DNA of 44,051 nt, taken from positions 1 to 44,051 of the forward strand of contig CABZDS010000009.1 of assembly GCA_902524595.1 (NCBI GenBank), read 5' to 3'. Below, in pieces: positions 16,505 through 25,479 of this stretch. The notes under the pieces are model-generated. The model made no database searches and was not told the origin of the DNA. It saw only the letters and a list, made by a program, of their open reading frames with translations. The stretch is from an uncultured Pelagibacteraceae bacterium (GTDB taxonomy: Bacteria > Pseudomonadota > Alphaproteobacteria > Pelagibacterales > Pelagibacteraceae). Each line of letters opens with the position of its first letter. Position 1 is the stretch's first letter. The position numbers were made by a program, and so were the translations under genes.

Positions 16505-17695
16505 CTATCTTGCTTGTCTAATGCTCTGTAAAACTAAACTTTTTACCTCATCCAAAGATGCTTTTTTAGGATTTTGTCCATAAGCTTGATCAAGCATAGA
16601 TTTTTTTGCAATTCTCTCCTCACAATCTTCTGGAACGCCAATTTCATTTAAGCCTTTTGGTATTTTTAATCTATCTAAAATAATATTTAAGTTATCTTGA
16701 AAGGCTTCGATCGAGTGATCTTTAAATTGCATAGCCTCTGACATTCTTTTCACTTTTTCGTCTAATCCAGGTAAATTGTATTTCATTACTGCAGGTAATA
16801 TTATCGCATTTGTTAATCCATGATGAGTATTATATTCTGCGCCTACCATGTGTGATATAGCGTGGACTAAACCCAAACCTTTTAGAAATGCTATTCCACC
16901 CAGATAAGATCCTACAATCATTCCTCCTCTTGCTAAAAGATTATCTGGTTCTTCAACAGCCACGTAAAGAGATTTTGAGATTAAATTTAAACTTTCTGTA
17001 GCAGAACCATCACATAATGGATGAAACATAGGAACGCTGTAGCCTTCTATCGCGTGTATCATAGCATCTATTCCAGTCCATGCAGTTAGATTTGCGGGTA
17101 ATTTTAATGTTAATTCTGGGTCTACTAGAGCTAGGCAAGGTCTAGCATCAGGATGCCACAAACAAAACTTCATTCCTTTTTCAAGATGAGTTACCATAGC
17201 AGTAACTTCTGTTTCAGCTCCTGTCCCTGCTGTTGTAGGAATCGTTATTATTTTAGGAAAAGGATTTTCCATCTCTAATTTTGGTGGTTCTTTTTCAAAT
17301 TCAAAATCCCATAACGATACACCACTATTAACTGTTAAAGAAATTGCTTTTCCTCCATCCATTGCACTTCCACCACCTATTGCAATAATAGCATCATGAT
17401 TTCCATCACGAAATTTTTTACATCCAGAATCTATTTCGTCGTCTCTAGGATTTGGTGATATATTTGAATAAATTGCTGATTTTACTTTTGAGTCGTTTAG
17501 TAAGTTTTGTAGATCACTAATAAATGGAAGATTAACACTACCATTATCGGTTACTATTAAAGCATTATTAATTTTAAAATTATTACAAAATTTTCCAATC
17601 TCCTTAAATCTGCCAGGTCCATAAGCGGTTAAAGTAGGAAAAGTCCAATCCTGATTATTTAATAAAAAATCTTCGTTAAGTTTAAAATTTTGCAT
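16505..17695 (-). CDS. iron-containing alcohol dehydrogenase
   Basis: Group III (FucO-like) NAD(P)-dependent alcohol dehydrogenase, 396 residues. The nucleotide-binding motif is GGGSAMDGGKA at about 107-117. Metal ligands by comparison with FucO are D210, H214 (TGIDAMIHAIE), H278 (GLVHAISH) and H292 (NTHHG); all are present. It interconverts an alcohol and an aldehyde or ketone in the cytosol, substrate unknown. It is the first gene of the minus-strand run and faces a divergent DMT transporter gene across 38 bp. Confidence 0.9.
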   Translation of the reverse strand: MQNFKLNEDFLLNNQDWTFPTLTAYGPGRFKEIGKFCNNFKINNALIVTDNGSVNLPFISDLQNLLNDSKVKSAIYSNISPNPRDDEIDSGCKKFRDGNHDAIIAIGGGSAMDGGKAISLTVNSGVSLWDFEFEKEPPKLEMENPFPKIITIPTTAGTGAETEVTAMVTHLEKGMKFCLWHPDARPCLALVDPELTLKLPANLTAWTGIDAMIHAIEGYSVPMFHPLCDGSATESLNLISKSLYVAVEEPDNLLARGGMIVGSYLGGIAFLKGLGLVHAISHMVGAEYNTHHGLTNAIILPAVMKYNLPGLDEKVKRMSEAMQFKDHSIEAFQDNLNIILDRLKIPKGLNEIGVPEDCEERIAKKSMLDQAYGQNPKKASLDEVKSLVLQSIRQAR

Positions 17696-17733
17696 AATAT
17701 TTTAAAAACTTATACTAATTTAAACATTATTAA

Positions 17734-18666
17734 ATGAAAATTTCATCTGAAAAATTAGATATAAAAAAAACATATCTAGCTGTAGCAACCATGCTTTTAG
17801 CAATTTTGTGTATAGATCTTTATATGGTAATTATTAAATTTCTGGGTGAAGAATATTCAATAATTCAATTAACTTTGTTTAGAAATATTGCTGCGATCAT
17901 ACCTTTGTTACTATTAATTTTATTCACAAATGAATTTTCAACAATTTTTAAAAATCTAGGAAATAAATTTCTTATATTAAGTTGTTTAAGAGGAATTTGT
18001 TTCCTTGCAATGAACGTATTTATATTCATTTCTGTTATTAATCTTCAGTTTGCAACTGCAATGACATTAACTTTTTCATCACCTTTTTTTATAGTAATTT
18101 TATCTATAATAATGTTGAACGAGAGGATTGGTATTTATAGATGGTCGGCAGTTATTATTGGTTTTGTTGGAGTATTAATGATTATGAGACCAACAAGCGA
18201 GATATTTAGTTTTTACTCAATATTTCCTATTCTTACAGCTATAGCTTGGGCTTTTACTGTAATCATTTTAAAATTTATTCAAGGAAATCATTCAACTGCT
18301 AAAATTCAATTATATACATTAATATTTAATGTAACCGGTGGGATAATACTATTTTTAGTAACAACAGGTCATTTAGAAATAAAAAGTTTAAAAGATTTTA
18401 TTTTAATGACAACCACTGGTATTTTAGGTGGTACAGCGGCAATATTATTTATTTATTCTTACAGGTTAATTTCAGCAAGCAAAATAGCATCGTTTGAATA
18501 TCTTGGTATACCATCATCCTTTATTCTTGGATGGATTTTTTTTGCTGAAGCACCATGGGGTCAACTGTTTCCAGGTGTATTAGTAATTATTTTTGCAGGT
18601 ATGATTATTATTTGGAGAGATAATGTTAAACAAAAAAAAGCTGAAGGTAATAAACAAGTTTATTGA
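17734..18666 (+). CDS. EamA/DMT-family transporter
   Basis: Inner-membrane protein of 310 residues with about ten hydrophobic segments in two EamA halves. The first half includes the LTFSSPFFIVILSIIMLNE block, common to marine alphaproteobacterial DMT proteins, and the RWSAVIIGFVGVLMIMRP helix. The C-terminal tail is short and Lys-rich. It closely resembles the DMT protein at 31659 in this same block, so the two may be paralogues. Its 3' end overlaps the 3' end of proV by 7 bases, convergently. The substrate is unknown. Confidence 0.85.
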   Translation: MKISSEKLDIKKTYLAVATMLLAILCIDLYMVIIKFLGEEYSIIQLTLFRNIAAIIPLLLLILFTNEFSTIFKNLGNKFLILSCLRGICFLAMNVFIFISVINLQFATAMTLTFSSPFFIVILSIIMLNERIGIYRWSAVIIGFVGVLMIMRPTSEIFSFYSIFPILTAIAWAFTVIILKFIQGNHSTAKIQLYTLIFNVTGGIILFLVTTGHLEIKSLKDFILMTTTGILGGTAAILFIYSYRLISASKIASFEYLGIPSSFILGWIFFAEAPWGQLFPGVLVIIFAGMIIIWRDNVKQKKAEGNKQVY

Positions 18667-19706
18667 TTAGATCTCATAGATTTCATCACTATTACTCTAT
18701 CTATTTCTCCTAACAACTCTCCAGTTTCATTACAAACAACAGGATAAATTTTATCATTATCAATTAGTTTATCTATTAAATTTTCAATTTTAGAATTATC
18801 TAAAATATTATCTTTTCCATCATTAAATAAATTTTTTGTTTCATTACAGCATTCTGTTCTCATAACTTTTCCTGCGCTTAACACTTTGTATTTTGGAACA
18901 TCTTCACAAAAATCTTTCACATATTGATCTTTTGGATTAGAGACAATTTCCTCTGGAGTGCCGACTTGAGACACTTCTCCATCTTTCATTATTGCAATAT
19001 GATCTCCCATTTTAATAGCTTCTAAAAAATCGTGAGTGATAAATACCATGGTTTTTTGAAGTTTTTCTTGGATCTTTAAAAGTTCATCTTGCATTTCTCT
19101 TCTGATCAAAGGATCTAGAGCGGAAAAAGGTTCATCAAAAATTAATATTTCAGGATCTACAGCTAACGCTCTTGCTAAACCAACTCTTTGCTGCATACCG
19201 CCAGAGAGTTCTCTTGGATAATTATTGTGCCAACCATCTAAACCAACCATCTTGAGAACTTCCATTGATTTTTCTACTCTAATATCTTTTTTTGTTCCTC
19301 TTACCTCTAAACCATAACCAATATTTTCTAAAACTGTTCTATGAGGGAATAAACCAAAATGCTGAAATACCATGCTCATTTTATTTCTTCTGAGTTCCAA
19401 TAAATCTCTTGCACTCATTTTGGTTACTTCAACTTCATCCATTTTGACTGTTCCAGCTGTTGGCTCAATAAGTCTTGAAATACATCTTACTAATGTAGAT
19501 TTTCCACTACCAGACAATCCCATTACTACAAATGTTTCACCTTTTTGAATTGAGAAACTAACATCTTTTACAGCAACAACATGGCCTGTCTTTTCTTGAA
19601 CTTCCTTAATAGTTAAATTTTTATCAAGGTTTTTAATAATTCTCTTTTCGTCTGGTCCAAATAACTTCCATATATTTGTACAAGTGATTTTTTGTTCTAC
19701 AGACAT
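18660..19706 (-). CDS. proV: glycine betaine/proline ABC transporter ATPase
   Basis: Cytoplasmic ATPase of an osmolyte importer of the ProU/OpuA type, 348 residues. An N-terminal family-specific helix region (about 1-40) precedes Walker A GLSGSGKS (63-70). LSGGMQQR starts at 167 and Walker B ILIFDE is at 187-192. The FSALDPLIRREMQ block is diagnostic for ProV/OpuAA. The C-terminal region (about 275-348) keeps only a short CBS-like segment, reduced compared with E. coli ProV. It is divergent from proW with a 10-bp inverted repeat between them. Confidence 0.93.
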   Translation of the reverse strand: MSVEQKITCTNIWKLFGPDEKRIIKNLDKNLTIKEVQEKTGHVVAVKDVSFSIQKGETFVVMGLSGSGKSTLVRCISRLIEPTAGTVKMDEVEVTKMSARDLLELRRNKMSMVFQHFGLFPHRTVLENIGYGLEVRGTKKDIRVEKSMEVLKMVGLDGWHNNYPRELSGGMQQRVGLARALAVDPEILIFDEPFSALDPLIRREMQDELLKIQEKLQKTMVFITHDFLEAIKMGDHIAIMKDGEVSQVGTPEEIVSNPKDQYVKDFCEDVPKYKVLSAGKVMRTECCNETKNLFNDGKDNILDNSKIENLIDKLIDNDKIYPVVCNETGELLGEIDRVIVMKSMRSNQ

Positions 19707-19741
19707 TTTTAATAAATAATATTACTCCAAAAATAGACAAT

Positions 19742-19762
19742 ATTTTACTTTAAAAGTAAAAT
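19742..19762. promoter_or_regulatory. inverted repeat in proV/proW divergent region
   Basis: Two perfect 10-base arms, ATTTTACTTT and AAAGTAAAAT, around a single central base. It lies 36 bases from the proV ATG and 22 bases from the proW ATG. The position suits an operator that controls both halves of the betaine transporter. No local regulator gene is visible. The symmetry is stronger than most AT-rich matches here. Confidence 0.4.
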
Positions 19763-19783
19763 TATTTATTTTAACTTGTGAAT

Positions 19784-21898
19784 ATGGCTACTAGAACTGA
19801 TTTAATAGATAAATCAAATCAATCAAAAAACATAATAACTTACGTAATTATTGGAGTTGTTTTTTTGGTAGCACTGTGGCTATCTACTCAAAGTGAAGGA
19901 CCTTCAAAATTTCCTAAAGAAGTCACAGATAAATTTACATTTACAGCTTGGGTAAATGACGGCGAAGATTACTTAAAAAAAAATTACAGATGGGTAACTA
20001 AACTTATAGCAAGTTATATTAAAGAAACTTATTATTTTGTTGAAGACTTTTTATTAGAGTCATCTTGGATTTTAATCGCAGCTATAATTATAATTCCCTG
20101 TATAATCGCAGGTGGCTTACGTCTAGGAATATATTCTTCATTTGTAGTTTATTTTTGGGGAGCAACAGGAATGTGGGAACCTTCCTTACAAACTGTAGCA
20201 TTAATGGGTTTATCAGTTTTATTATGTGTGTTTTTTGGTTTTATATTAGGAGTCTTGTGTTCACAAAGTAACAGATTTGAAAATTTTATGAAGCCAGTCC
20301 TAGATACCATGCAAGTAATGCCAGCATTTGTTTATTTGTTTCCTGCATTATTTTTTTTTGGGATAGGAGGTGCACCGGCTATCTTAGCTACAATGATATA
20401 TGCAATGCCTCCAATAATAAGATTAACAAATACAGGTATAAGACAAGTGCCAGCTCAAACTATTGAGTCAGCTACATCATTTGGTTCAAGTAAACTTCAA
20501 CTGTTATTTAAAATTAAAATTCCATTATCTTTGCCAAGTATAATGATGGGGATTAATCAAGTGATAATGATGGCATTAGCCTTAGTAGTTCTCGCATGTT
20601 TCATTGGCGCAGAAGGTATTGGTGGGCAGGTTTGGCAAGCCATAAGAAGACTGGACGTAGGATGGGCAATGGAAGGTGGGCTATGTATTTTATTTATGGC
20701 GATAATGTTTGATAGATTTAGTTTAGCTTTCAGTAAAACAGAGAGGACATTACCATCTGATGTTCAAAGATTTTATTTACTTCCTCAAAGTTGGGAAAAA
20801 TATCAAATTGCAAAAATAATTGAAATGCCATTAAATTTTGGAAATAAGATTTTAAAAATTATATGCCAACTTGTTACAACTATTATAGCATCTTTATCTA
20901 AACTTTTAGTATCATTTTTTAATAAATCTACTGCAGACAACATTGGTGAATTCATTAGTAAGAGATATTATGTAATTCCATATTTTCTAATTTTATTTCT
21001 AATTGCATTTATAGATCATTACTTTTTAGAAGTTGGAACATTTCCAAAAGAATGGAAATTATCTATAAGACAACCAATTACTAATGCGGTTGAAAGTTTG
21101 ACTGTAAACCCAGGTTTTATTTCTTTTGCAAAAGGTTTAAGAGCTTTTGTTTACTTAAATTTATTAAGACCTTTAGATGTTTTTCTAACTCAAATACCAT
21201 GGTGGTATACATTGGCAGTATTTGCTGCATTAGGTTATATAACTGTTGGAATAAGATTTGCAATTATTACTGCGCTTCTTTTATTATTTATAGGTGCGTG
21301 TGGAATATGGACACAATCAATGATAACTTTATCTTCTGTACTGGTATCTGTTGCATTATGTTTTGTGGTAGGAGTTCCACTTGGAATAATTGCATCCTAC
21401 AATGAAAGATTTAGAAATATTCAAAATGTAGTACTCGATGCTATGCAAACACTTCCTTACTTTTGTTATTTAATACCTGTTTTAATGTTTTTTGGCGGTG
21501 GAACAGTTTCAGCTGTTCTTGCAACTGTAATATATTCAATTCCACCAATAATTCGATTAACATCATTAGGCTTAACTCAAGTATCAGGTACTTACTCTGA
21601 AGTTTCAAGATCATTTGGAGGCACTTTAATTCAAACATTAAATAAAGTTAAATTTCCACTTGCAATACCAAGTTTAGTAATAGGTTTTAATCAAACAGTA
21701 ATTATGGCATTTGCTATGCAAATAGTTACTCCATTAATTGGAGGCAAAGGTTTAGGTTTAGAAGTATTTAATGGACTCGCAAGATCTGACACAGGCAGAG
21801 GTCTAGCGGCAGGGATTGGAATTGTATTGTTAGCTATAATCATCGATAGAATAACTCTTGCGTATACAAAGAAACAAAGACAAGCTTTAGGTTTATAA
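19784..21898 (+). CDS. proW: glycine betaine ABC transporter permease, double-length ProW
   Basis: Inner-membrane permease of 704 residues from the ATG at 19784; a GTG six bases earlier is an alternative. It contains two complete permease modules in tandem. The first has its coupling loop near residue 228 (ESATSFGSSKLQLLFKIKIP) and the second near 606 (SEVSRSFGGTLIQTLNKVKFP). Each is followed by the LPSI/IPSL and GxxG blocks typical of ProW. Ordinary ProW has one module and forms a homodimer, so this fused protein probably replaces the dimer. ProX lies downstream on the same strand with its own probable promoter, and ProV is divergent. Confidence 0.9.
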   Translation: MATRTDLIDKSNQSKNIITYVIIGVVFLVALWLSTQSEGPSKFPKEVTDKFTFTAWVNDGEDYLKKNYRWVTKLIASYIKETYYFVEDFLLESSWILIAAIIIIPCIIAGGLRLGIYSSFVVYFWGATGMWEPSLQTVALMGLSVLLCVFFGFILGVLCSQSNRFENFMKPVLDTMQVMPAFVYLFPALFFFGIGGAPAILATMIYAMPPIIRLTNTGIRQVPAQTIESATSFGSSKLQLLFKIKIPLSLPSIMMGINQVIMMALALVVLACFIGAEGIGGQVWQAIRRLDVGWAMEGGLCILFMAIMFDRFSLAFSKTERTLPSDVQRFYLLPQSWEKYQIAKIIEMPLNFGNKILKIICQLVTTIIASLSKLLVSFFNKSTADNIGEFISKRYYVIPYFLILFLIAFIDHYFLEVGTFPKEWKLSIRQPITNAVESLTVNPGFISFAKGLRAFVYLNLLRPLDVFLTQIPWWYTLAVFAALGYITVGIRFAIITALLLLFIGACGIWTQSMITLSSVLVSVALCFVVGVPLGIIASYNERFRNIQNVVLDAMQTLPYFCYLIPVLMFFGGGTVSAVLATVIYSIPPIIRLTSLGLTQVSGTYSEVSRSFGGTLIQTLNKVKFPLAIPSLVIGFNQTVIMAFAMQIVTPLIGGKGLGLEVFNGLARSDTGRGLAAGIGIVLLAIIIDRITLAYTKKQRQALGL

Positions 21899-21926
21899 AC
21901 CAATAAAATAGTGATGATTTGCAAGG

Positions 21927-21956
21927 TTTACAGATAGTTATATTTTGTTCTAAAAT
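21927..21956 (+). promoter_or_regulatory. candidate promoter for proX
   Basis: TTTACA (21927-21932), an 18-base spacer and TAAAAT (21951-21956), in the 90-bp gap between proW and proX. A GAGAGG Shine-Dalgarno precedes the proX ATG. A separate promoter would fit the usual excess of binding protein over permease. Confidence 0.4.
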
Positions 21957-21988
21957 GGGATTTTAATTAATTAAAAGAGAGGAAATAA

Positions 21989-22999
21989 ATGAAGTTATCA
22001 AAGAAAATATCGACACTTATTCTTTCTGTAGTATTGCTAATTGGATCTTTTGGTCATGCTAATGCAGCAAAAAGACTTCATGCAGCTATCGCAGATTGGA
22101 CTGGTGGGATAATTACATGCGAAGTTGCAGTTGCAATCCTTGAAAGAGAAATGGGATATAAGGTTAAACAAACAGTATTCCCATCTGGAACAGGATTATG
22201 GGAAGCCATTGCTGCTGGTGAATTAGATTTTGCATGCGAAAGTTGGCCAAGCTATGCTGAAGCTGACTCTGTAATGTTAAATGAAGATTTAATATACGAA
22301 GGCAAAGTTGTAGGAAGTTACAGCGGAGACGGAAGTGTAGATCTTTTAGGTACATCTGGAATAATTGGTTTATCTGATTATTGGATACCTAGATACGCAG
22401 CAGAGGAATTTGGTATCAAAACTTGGAAAGATTTAAACAAACATAAAGCTAAATTTGCAACAATAGAGAGTGGTAAAAAAGGAAGACTTATCGGATGTCC
22501 TGTTGCAGGCTGGAACTGTCACGACCAAAAAAGACTTGATCTTTTAGGAATAGATTTCCAAGCTGACGAACTTGGCACTGAGGCTGCTGCAATTGCAGAA
22601 GCCAAAGCTGCATACATGAGAAAAGAACCATTTATGTTATATCTATGGTCTCCACATTGGTTCTTTGGAGAGTTTGATATGGTTGGAGTGCAACTACCAG
22701 AACATAAGGTTTGTGATCCAGATACTTTCACTGAGGCAGGAAACTGGAAAGATTGTGGAACAAAAGGATGGCCAGCAACTGGTTGGGCTAAAGATTACAC
22801 GATGAACTACGGAAACCCAGCTACTTTTGCAAGTGCAGAACACTCTGATGCTAAGAAGTTCTTTGAAAAAATGTCTTTACAAAATATTGACCAAGCTAAA
22901 ATGTTAGTTGAAGTTGATATTAAGAAAAGAGATGTAAAAGAAGTTGTTAATGAGTGGTTAGACAATAATCCAGATAAATGGAAAAGTTGGCTTCCATAA
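21989..22999 (+). CDS. proX: glycine betaine/proline-type substrate-binding protein
   Basis: Periplasmic OpuAC/ProX-family binding protein of 336 residues. Residues 1-26 form a signal peptide ending in ANA. The mature part shows IADWTGGIITCEVAVAILE, GYKVKQTVFPSGTGLWEAIAAGELDFACESW and several tryptophans suited to cage a quaternary ammonium head group. Cysteines in EVAGWNCH-like and CDPDTFTEAGNWKDC segments may pair after export. The ligand could be glycine betaine, choline, carnitine or DMSP. The carnitine genes immediately downstream make a broad quaternary-amine ligand attractive. A bidirectional terminator follows. Confidence 0.9.
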   Translation: MKLSKKISTLILSVVLLIGSFGHANAAKRLHAAIADWTGGIITCEVAVAILEREMGYKVKQTVFPSGTGLWEAIAAGELDFACESWPSYAEADSVMLNEDLIYEGKVVGSYSGDGSVDLLGTSGIIGLSDYWIPRYAAEEFGIKTWKDLNKHKAKFATIESGKKGRLIGCPVAGWNCHDQKRLDLLGIDFQADELGTEAAAIAEAKAAYMRKEPFMLYLWSPHWFFGEFDMVGVQLPEHKVCDPDTFTEAGNWKDCGTKGWPATGWAKDYTMNYGNPATFASAEHSDAKKFFEKMSLQNIDQAKMLVEVDIKKRDVKEVVNEWLDNNPDKWKSWLP

Positions 23000-23020
23000 T
23001 AACTTTAAAATAAATTAGAT

Positions 23021-23054
23021 AAAAAGGGCTTTGATATTTCAAAGCCCTTTTTTT
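23021..23054. terminator. bidirectional rho-independent terminator after proX
   Basis: A 14-bp stem, AAAAAGGGCTTTGA (23021-23034) with TCAAAGCCCTTTTT (23039-23052), around a TATT loop and flanked by A and T tracts. It serves proX on plus and the dioxygenase gene on minus. The minus-strand gene's stop codon lies inside the T tract (23053-23055). Confidence 0.85.
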
Positions 23055-24177
23055 ATTTCTGAAGATAATTTAATCGACCCATAATTTCATCTCTATCCAT
23101 GTAATAACCTTGCAGGTGTCTGTGTCCAGAATTTGGATCAAACTCAGTTCTTCCGTGTAGTACTCTTCTATTGTTGAATGTATATATATCTCCTGGTCTT
23201 AGCCTAAATTTTATTTGAAATTTATCATCGTGTAAAAGTTTTCCAAATTTATGATGAGATTTATAAACTTTATCCATTTGATTTGGATGACAGTCTAAAG
23301 CGTCCATGGTTGCAGTACTAAATCTAACATCATTATAGTCACCATCTTTTGTAAGACTTATTGCAGTTCCATAAAAGCTTCTATGAGCTTCTTGTGTGTA
23401 ATCTTTATCTCTAAACTTTAAAGGAATTTTTGTAAGTGTATCAAAAGTATCTCTGTCATTATTCTTTAAATATTCTCCGACTGCAAATGCATCTACTGCT
23501 GATGAATCACCTCCTTTTGCTGAATTAACTAAACAATGTAAAAATTGATAACCAGGAGGATTTTCAAACCACGGTAAATCCATATGATTTTGAAGCGCAT
23601 GAGCTGTATAAGCTGAGTTATTCGGTTTTGGTATATTTACAACTTCAAAAGGTGTTTTAAAAAATGTCTCTCTTGTGTGACTAATTCTATTTAATACAGG
23701 AAATGCTGAATTTTTTTCCACTGGAGCATTATAAACTATAGCTATTCCTTTAAAGTGAAGAAGTTCTAACCATTTAATCAATCCCTCTTCAGAAGATATA
23801 ATTTCATTGTGATCTATATATATACTATCAATATTTTTCTCTAAACTACAATCCCATAATTGGTAGGGTGATTTGTATTCTTCATTATTTTTTATAGTAT
23901 AGCAATTTTCTCTAAGCCAATTAATGTCATAATGGCTTACATGATTTCCCTCACTCCACTCTATTTCTAATTTACCATCATTATTAAGATTATATTTTTT
24001 TGGGTTTATGTTTTCTGATACATCTAAAATATTAAACATTCGATGCCTAGAATCTTTATCGTGTGCTGTCGGGCAATTATCTCTCAGCCACATATAATTA
24101 AATTTACTTTCTTTACCGTCATCCCATATTACTTGGAGATAAGTCCCATTTTTTGAGATTTTTGAAATTGAGTGCAT
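23053..24177 (-). CDS. gamma-butyrobetaine hydroxylase-like 2-oxoglutarate dioxygenase
   Basis: Fe(II)/2-oxoglutarate dioxygenase of the gamma-butyrobetaine (BBOX)/trimethyllysine hydroxylase family, 374 residues from the ATG at 24177 (a TTG lies 6 bases upstream). The N-terminal DUF971-type domain (about 1-105) includes YMWLRDNC and INWLRENC. The TauD-like catalytic domain carries ligands H198 and D200 (NHMDLPW) and H341 (RRVLHGRTEF). Human BBOX binds zinc through three cysteines and a histidine after LRDNC; here only C35 of the three cysteines remains. The likely reaction is gamma-butyrobetaine to L-carnitine, consistent with carnitine dehydrogenase and later steps close by. It is divergent from the SDR gene. 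Confidence 0.82.
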   Translation of the reverse strand: MHSISKISKNGTYLQVIWDDGKESKFNYMWLRDNCPTAHDKDSRHRMFNILDVSENINPKKYNLNNDGKLEIEWSEGNHVSHYDINWLRENCYTIKNNEEYKSPYQLWDCSLEKNIDSIYIDHNEIISSEEGLIKWLELLHFKGIAIVYNAPVEKNSAFPVLNRISHTRETFFKTPFEVVNIPKPNNSAYTAHALQNHMDLPWFENPPGYQFLHCLVNSAKGGDSSAVDAFAVGEYLKNNDRDTFDTLTKIPLKFRDKDYTQEAHRSFYGTAISLTKDGDYNDVRFSTATMDALDCHPNQMDKVYKSHHKFGKLLHDDKFQIKFRLRPGDIYTFNNRRVLHGRTEFDPNSGHRHLQGYYMDRDEIMGRLNYLQK

Positions 24178-24223
24178 AATCAATATAAATATAAAATAAT
24201 TTATTAATCAATTCAATTATTAG

Positions 24224-24252
24224 TTGACTTATTAATTGTTGGCAGATTTATT
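24224..24252 (+). promoter_or_regulatory. candidate promoter for the SDR gene
   Basis: TTGACT (24224-24229), a 17-base spacer and TTTATT (24247-24252), 27 bases before the ATG at 24280. The -35 is good and the -10 is moderate. It lies in the 102-bp divergent gap after the BBOX-like gene. Confidence 0.35.
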
Positions 24253-24279
24253 AGTTTGAATTATCTTTTAAAATAAAAA

Positions 24280-25065
24280 ATGAGCATAACCTTAAAAAAT
24301 AAAAAAATAATCATATCCGCAGGAGGTTCAGGTATTGGATGGAGTTCTGCAAAAATATTTTTAGATAAAGGTGCAACAGTATATCTTTGTGATATCAATT
24401 CAAATTTTCTTAATAAATGTAAGAAACACAAGCTCAATAATAAAAAATTATTTGTATTTCAGTGTGATGCCTCAGATGAGAACCAAGTAAAGAATTTTTT
24501 TGGCAAAGTATTAAAAAAAACAAAAATAATTGATGCTCTTATAAATAATGTTGGAATAGCTGGGCCAACTGGAACCCTTGAAAAATTAAAAAGTAAGGAT
24601 TGGGAAAATACATTAAAGGTAAACGTTATTAGCCATTTTTATTTTTCAAAATATTCAATTCCTATGCTTAAAAAAAATAAAAGTGGAGCTATAATAAATT
24701 TATCTTCAACAGCAGGTATATTTGGATTTCCATTAAGATCTCCTTATTGTGCAAGTAAGTGGGCAGTTATAGGCATAACCAAGACGCTGGCAATGGAACT
24801 AGGAAAATTTAAAATTAGAGTAAACGCTATTTGTCCTGGAACAATTAAGGGAGATAGAATGGGTAGAGTGGTAAGAGATAAATCGAAGTTTTTAAATGTT
24901 TCAAAAAAATTAATAGAGAAAGAATTTGTTTCAATGACTTCAATGAATACCTGGGTTTATGAAGAGGATATTGGAAGAATTTGTAGCTTTTTAATTTCTA
25001 ATGATGCACCAAGGATATCTGGACAAGTAATTGCTGTAGACGGCAATACTTTAAGAATGCATTAA
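24280..25065 (+). CDS. short-chain dehydrogenase/reductase (SDR)
   Basis: Classical SDR of 261 residues. The nucleotide-binding motif is SAGGSGIG near the N-terminus, followed by NNVG, the catalytic serine in INLSSTAG and YCASK, with an ICPGTI block after it. It probably uses NAD(H) or NADP(H) on a hydroxy/keto pair. Its place between the BBOX-like gene and the carnitine genes suggests a role with a quaternary-amine intermediate, but L-carnitine dehydrogenase proper belongs to another family and is also present. The C-terminus meets the convergent GFA gene 3 bp away. Confidence 0.88.
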   Translation: MSITLKNKKIIISAGGSGIGWSSAKIFLDKGATVYLCDINSNFLNKCKKHKLNNKKLFVFQCDASDENQVKNFFGKVLKKTKIIDALINNVGIAGPTGTLEKLKSKDWENTLKVNVISHFYFSKYSIPMLKKNKSGAIINLSSTAGIFGFPLRSPYCASKWAVIGITKTLAMELGKFKIRVNAICPGTIKGDRMGRVVRDKSKFLNVSKKLIEKEFVSMTSMNTWVYEEDIGRICSFLISNDAPRISGQVIAVDGNTLRMH

Positions 25066-25068
25066 TAA

Positions 25069-25479
25069 TTAAACTTTAATGTTTTTTTCGCTTATTTCCA
25101 TAAATGGAAAATGAGAATCATTAAAATGTATGTTCTCCGCTTTATTTAAAAAACTGATATCGTCCAGCAAACCTGCATATAAATAGTATTTTTTATACTT
25201 TTCTACATAAGTTAAAATTGGAGCAGCACATTTCCCACAAAAATGTTTTTTTATTTTATTGCCACTACCACCTTCATGTTCATAAATTTTTAATTTCGAC
25301 TTATCTATATCTATTGCTCCATCCCTGAGTAGTATAATTGTCATCATTCCTCCTATTTTTTTTCTACAATCAATGCAATGACAATTGAATACTAGAGGGA
25401 CTTCATCAAGCTTAACATTAAAAGTTATATCTCCACAGATACATCCACCAGTTTTATTTATAAATATTTTTTCTTTCAT
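25069..25479 (-). CDS. GFA/CENP-V-family zinc protein
   Basis: A 136-residue protein of the glutathione-dependent formaldehyde-activating (GFA) fold. Zinc-binding pairs are GGCICG, CHCIDC and HFCGKC. The start is ATG 25479, which overlaps the carnitine dehydrogenase stop (TGATG), so it is coupled to that gene. Members bind zinc and often glutathione; few have a proven reaction. A role in detoxifying formaldehyde from demethylation of methylated amines is conceivable but unproven. A second, more distant member is at 31120. Confidence 0.8.
   Translation of the reverse strand: MKEKIFINKTGGCICGDITFNVKLDEVPLVFNCHCIDCRKKIGGMMTIILLRDGAIDIDKSKLKIYEHEGGSGNKIKKHFCGKCAAPILTYVEKYKKYYLYAGLLDDISFLNKAENIHFNDSHFPFMEISEKNIKV

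Noticed and set aside
24206..24240. CAATTA/TAATTG repeat in the BBOX/SDR gap as an operator
   Set aside because: Short AT-only arms in AT-rich DNA; not distinguishable from chance.
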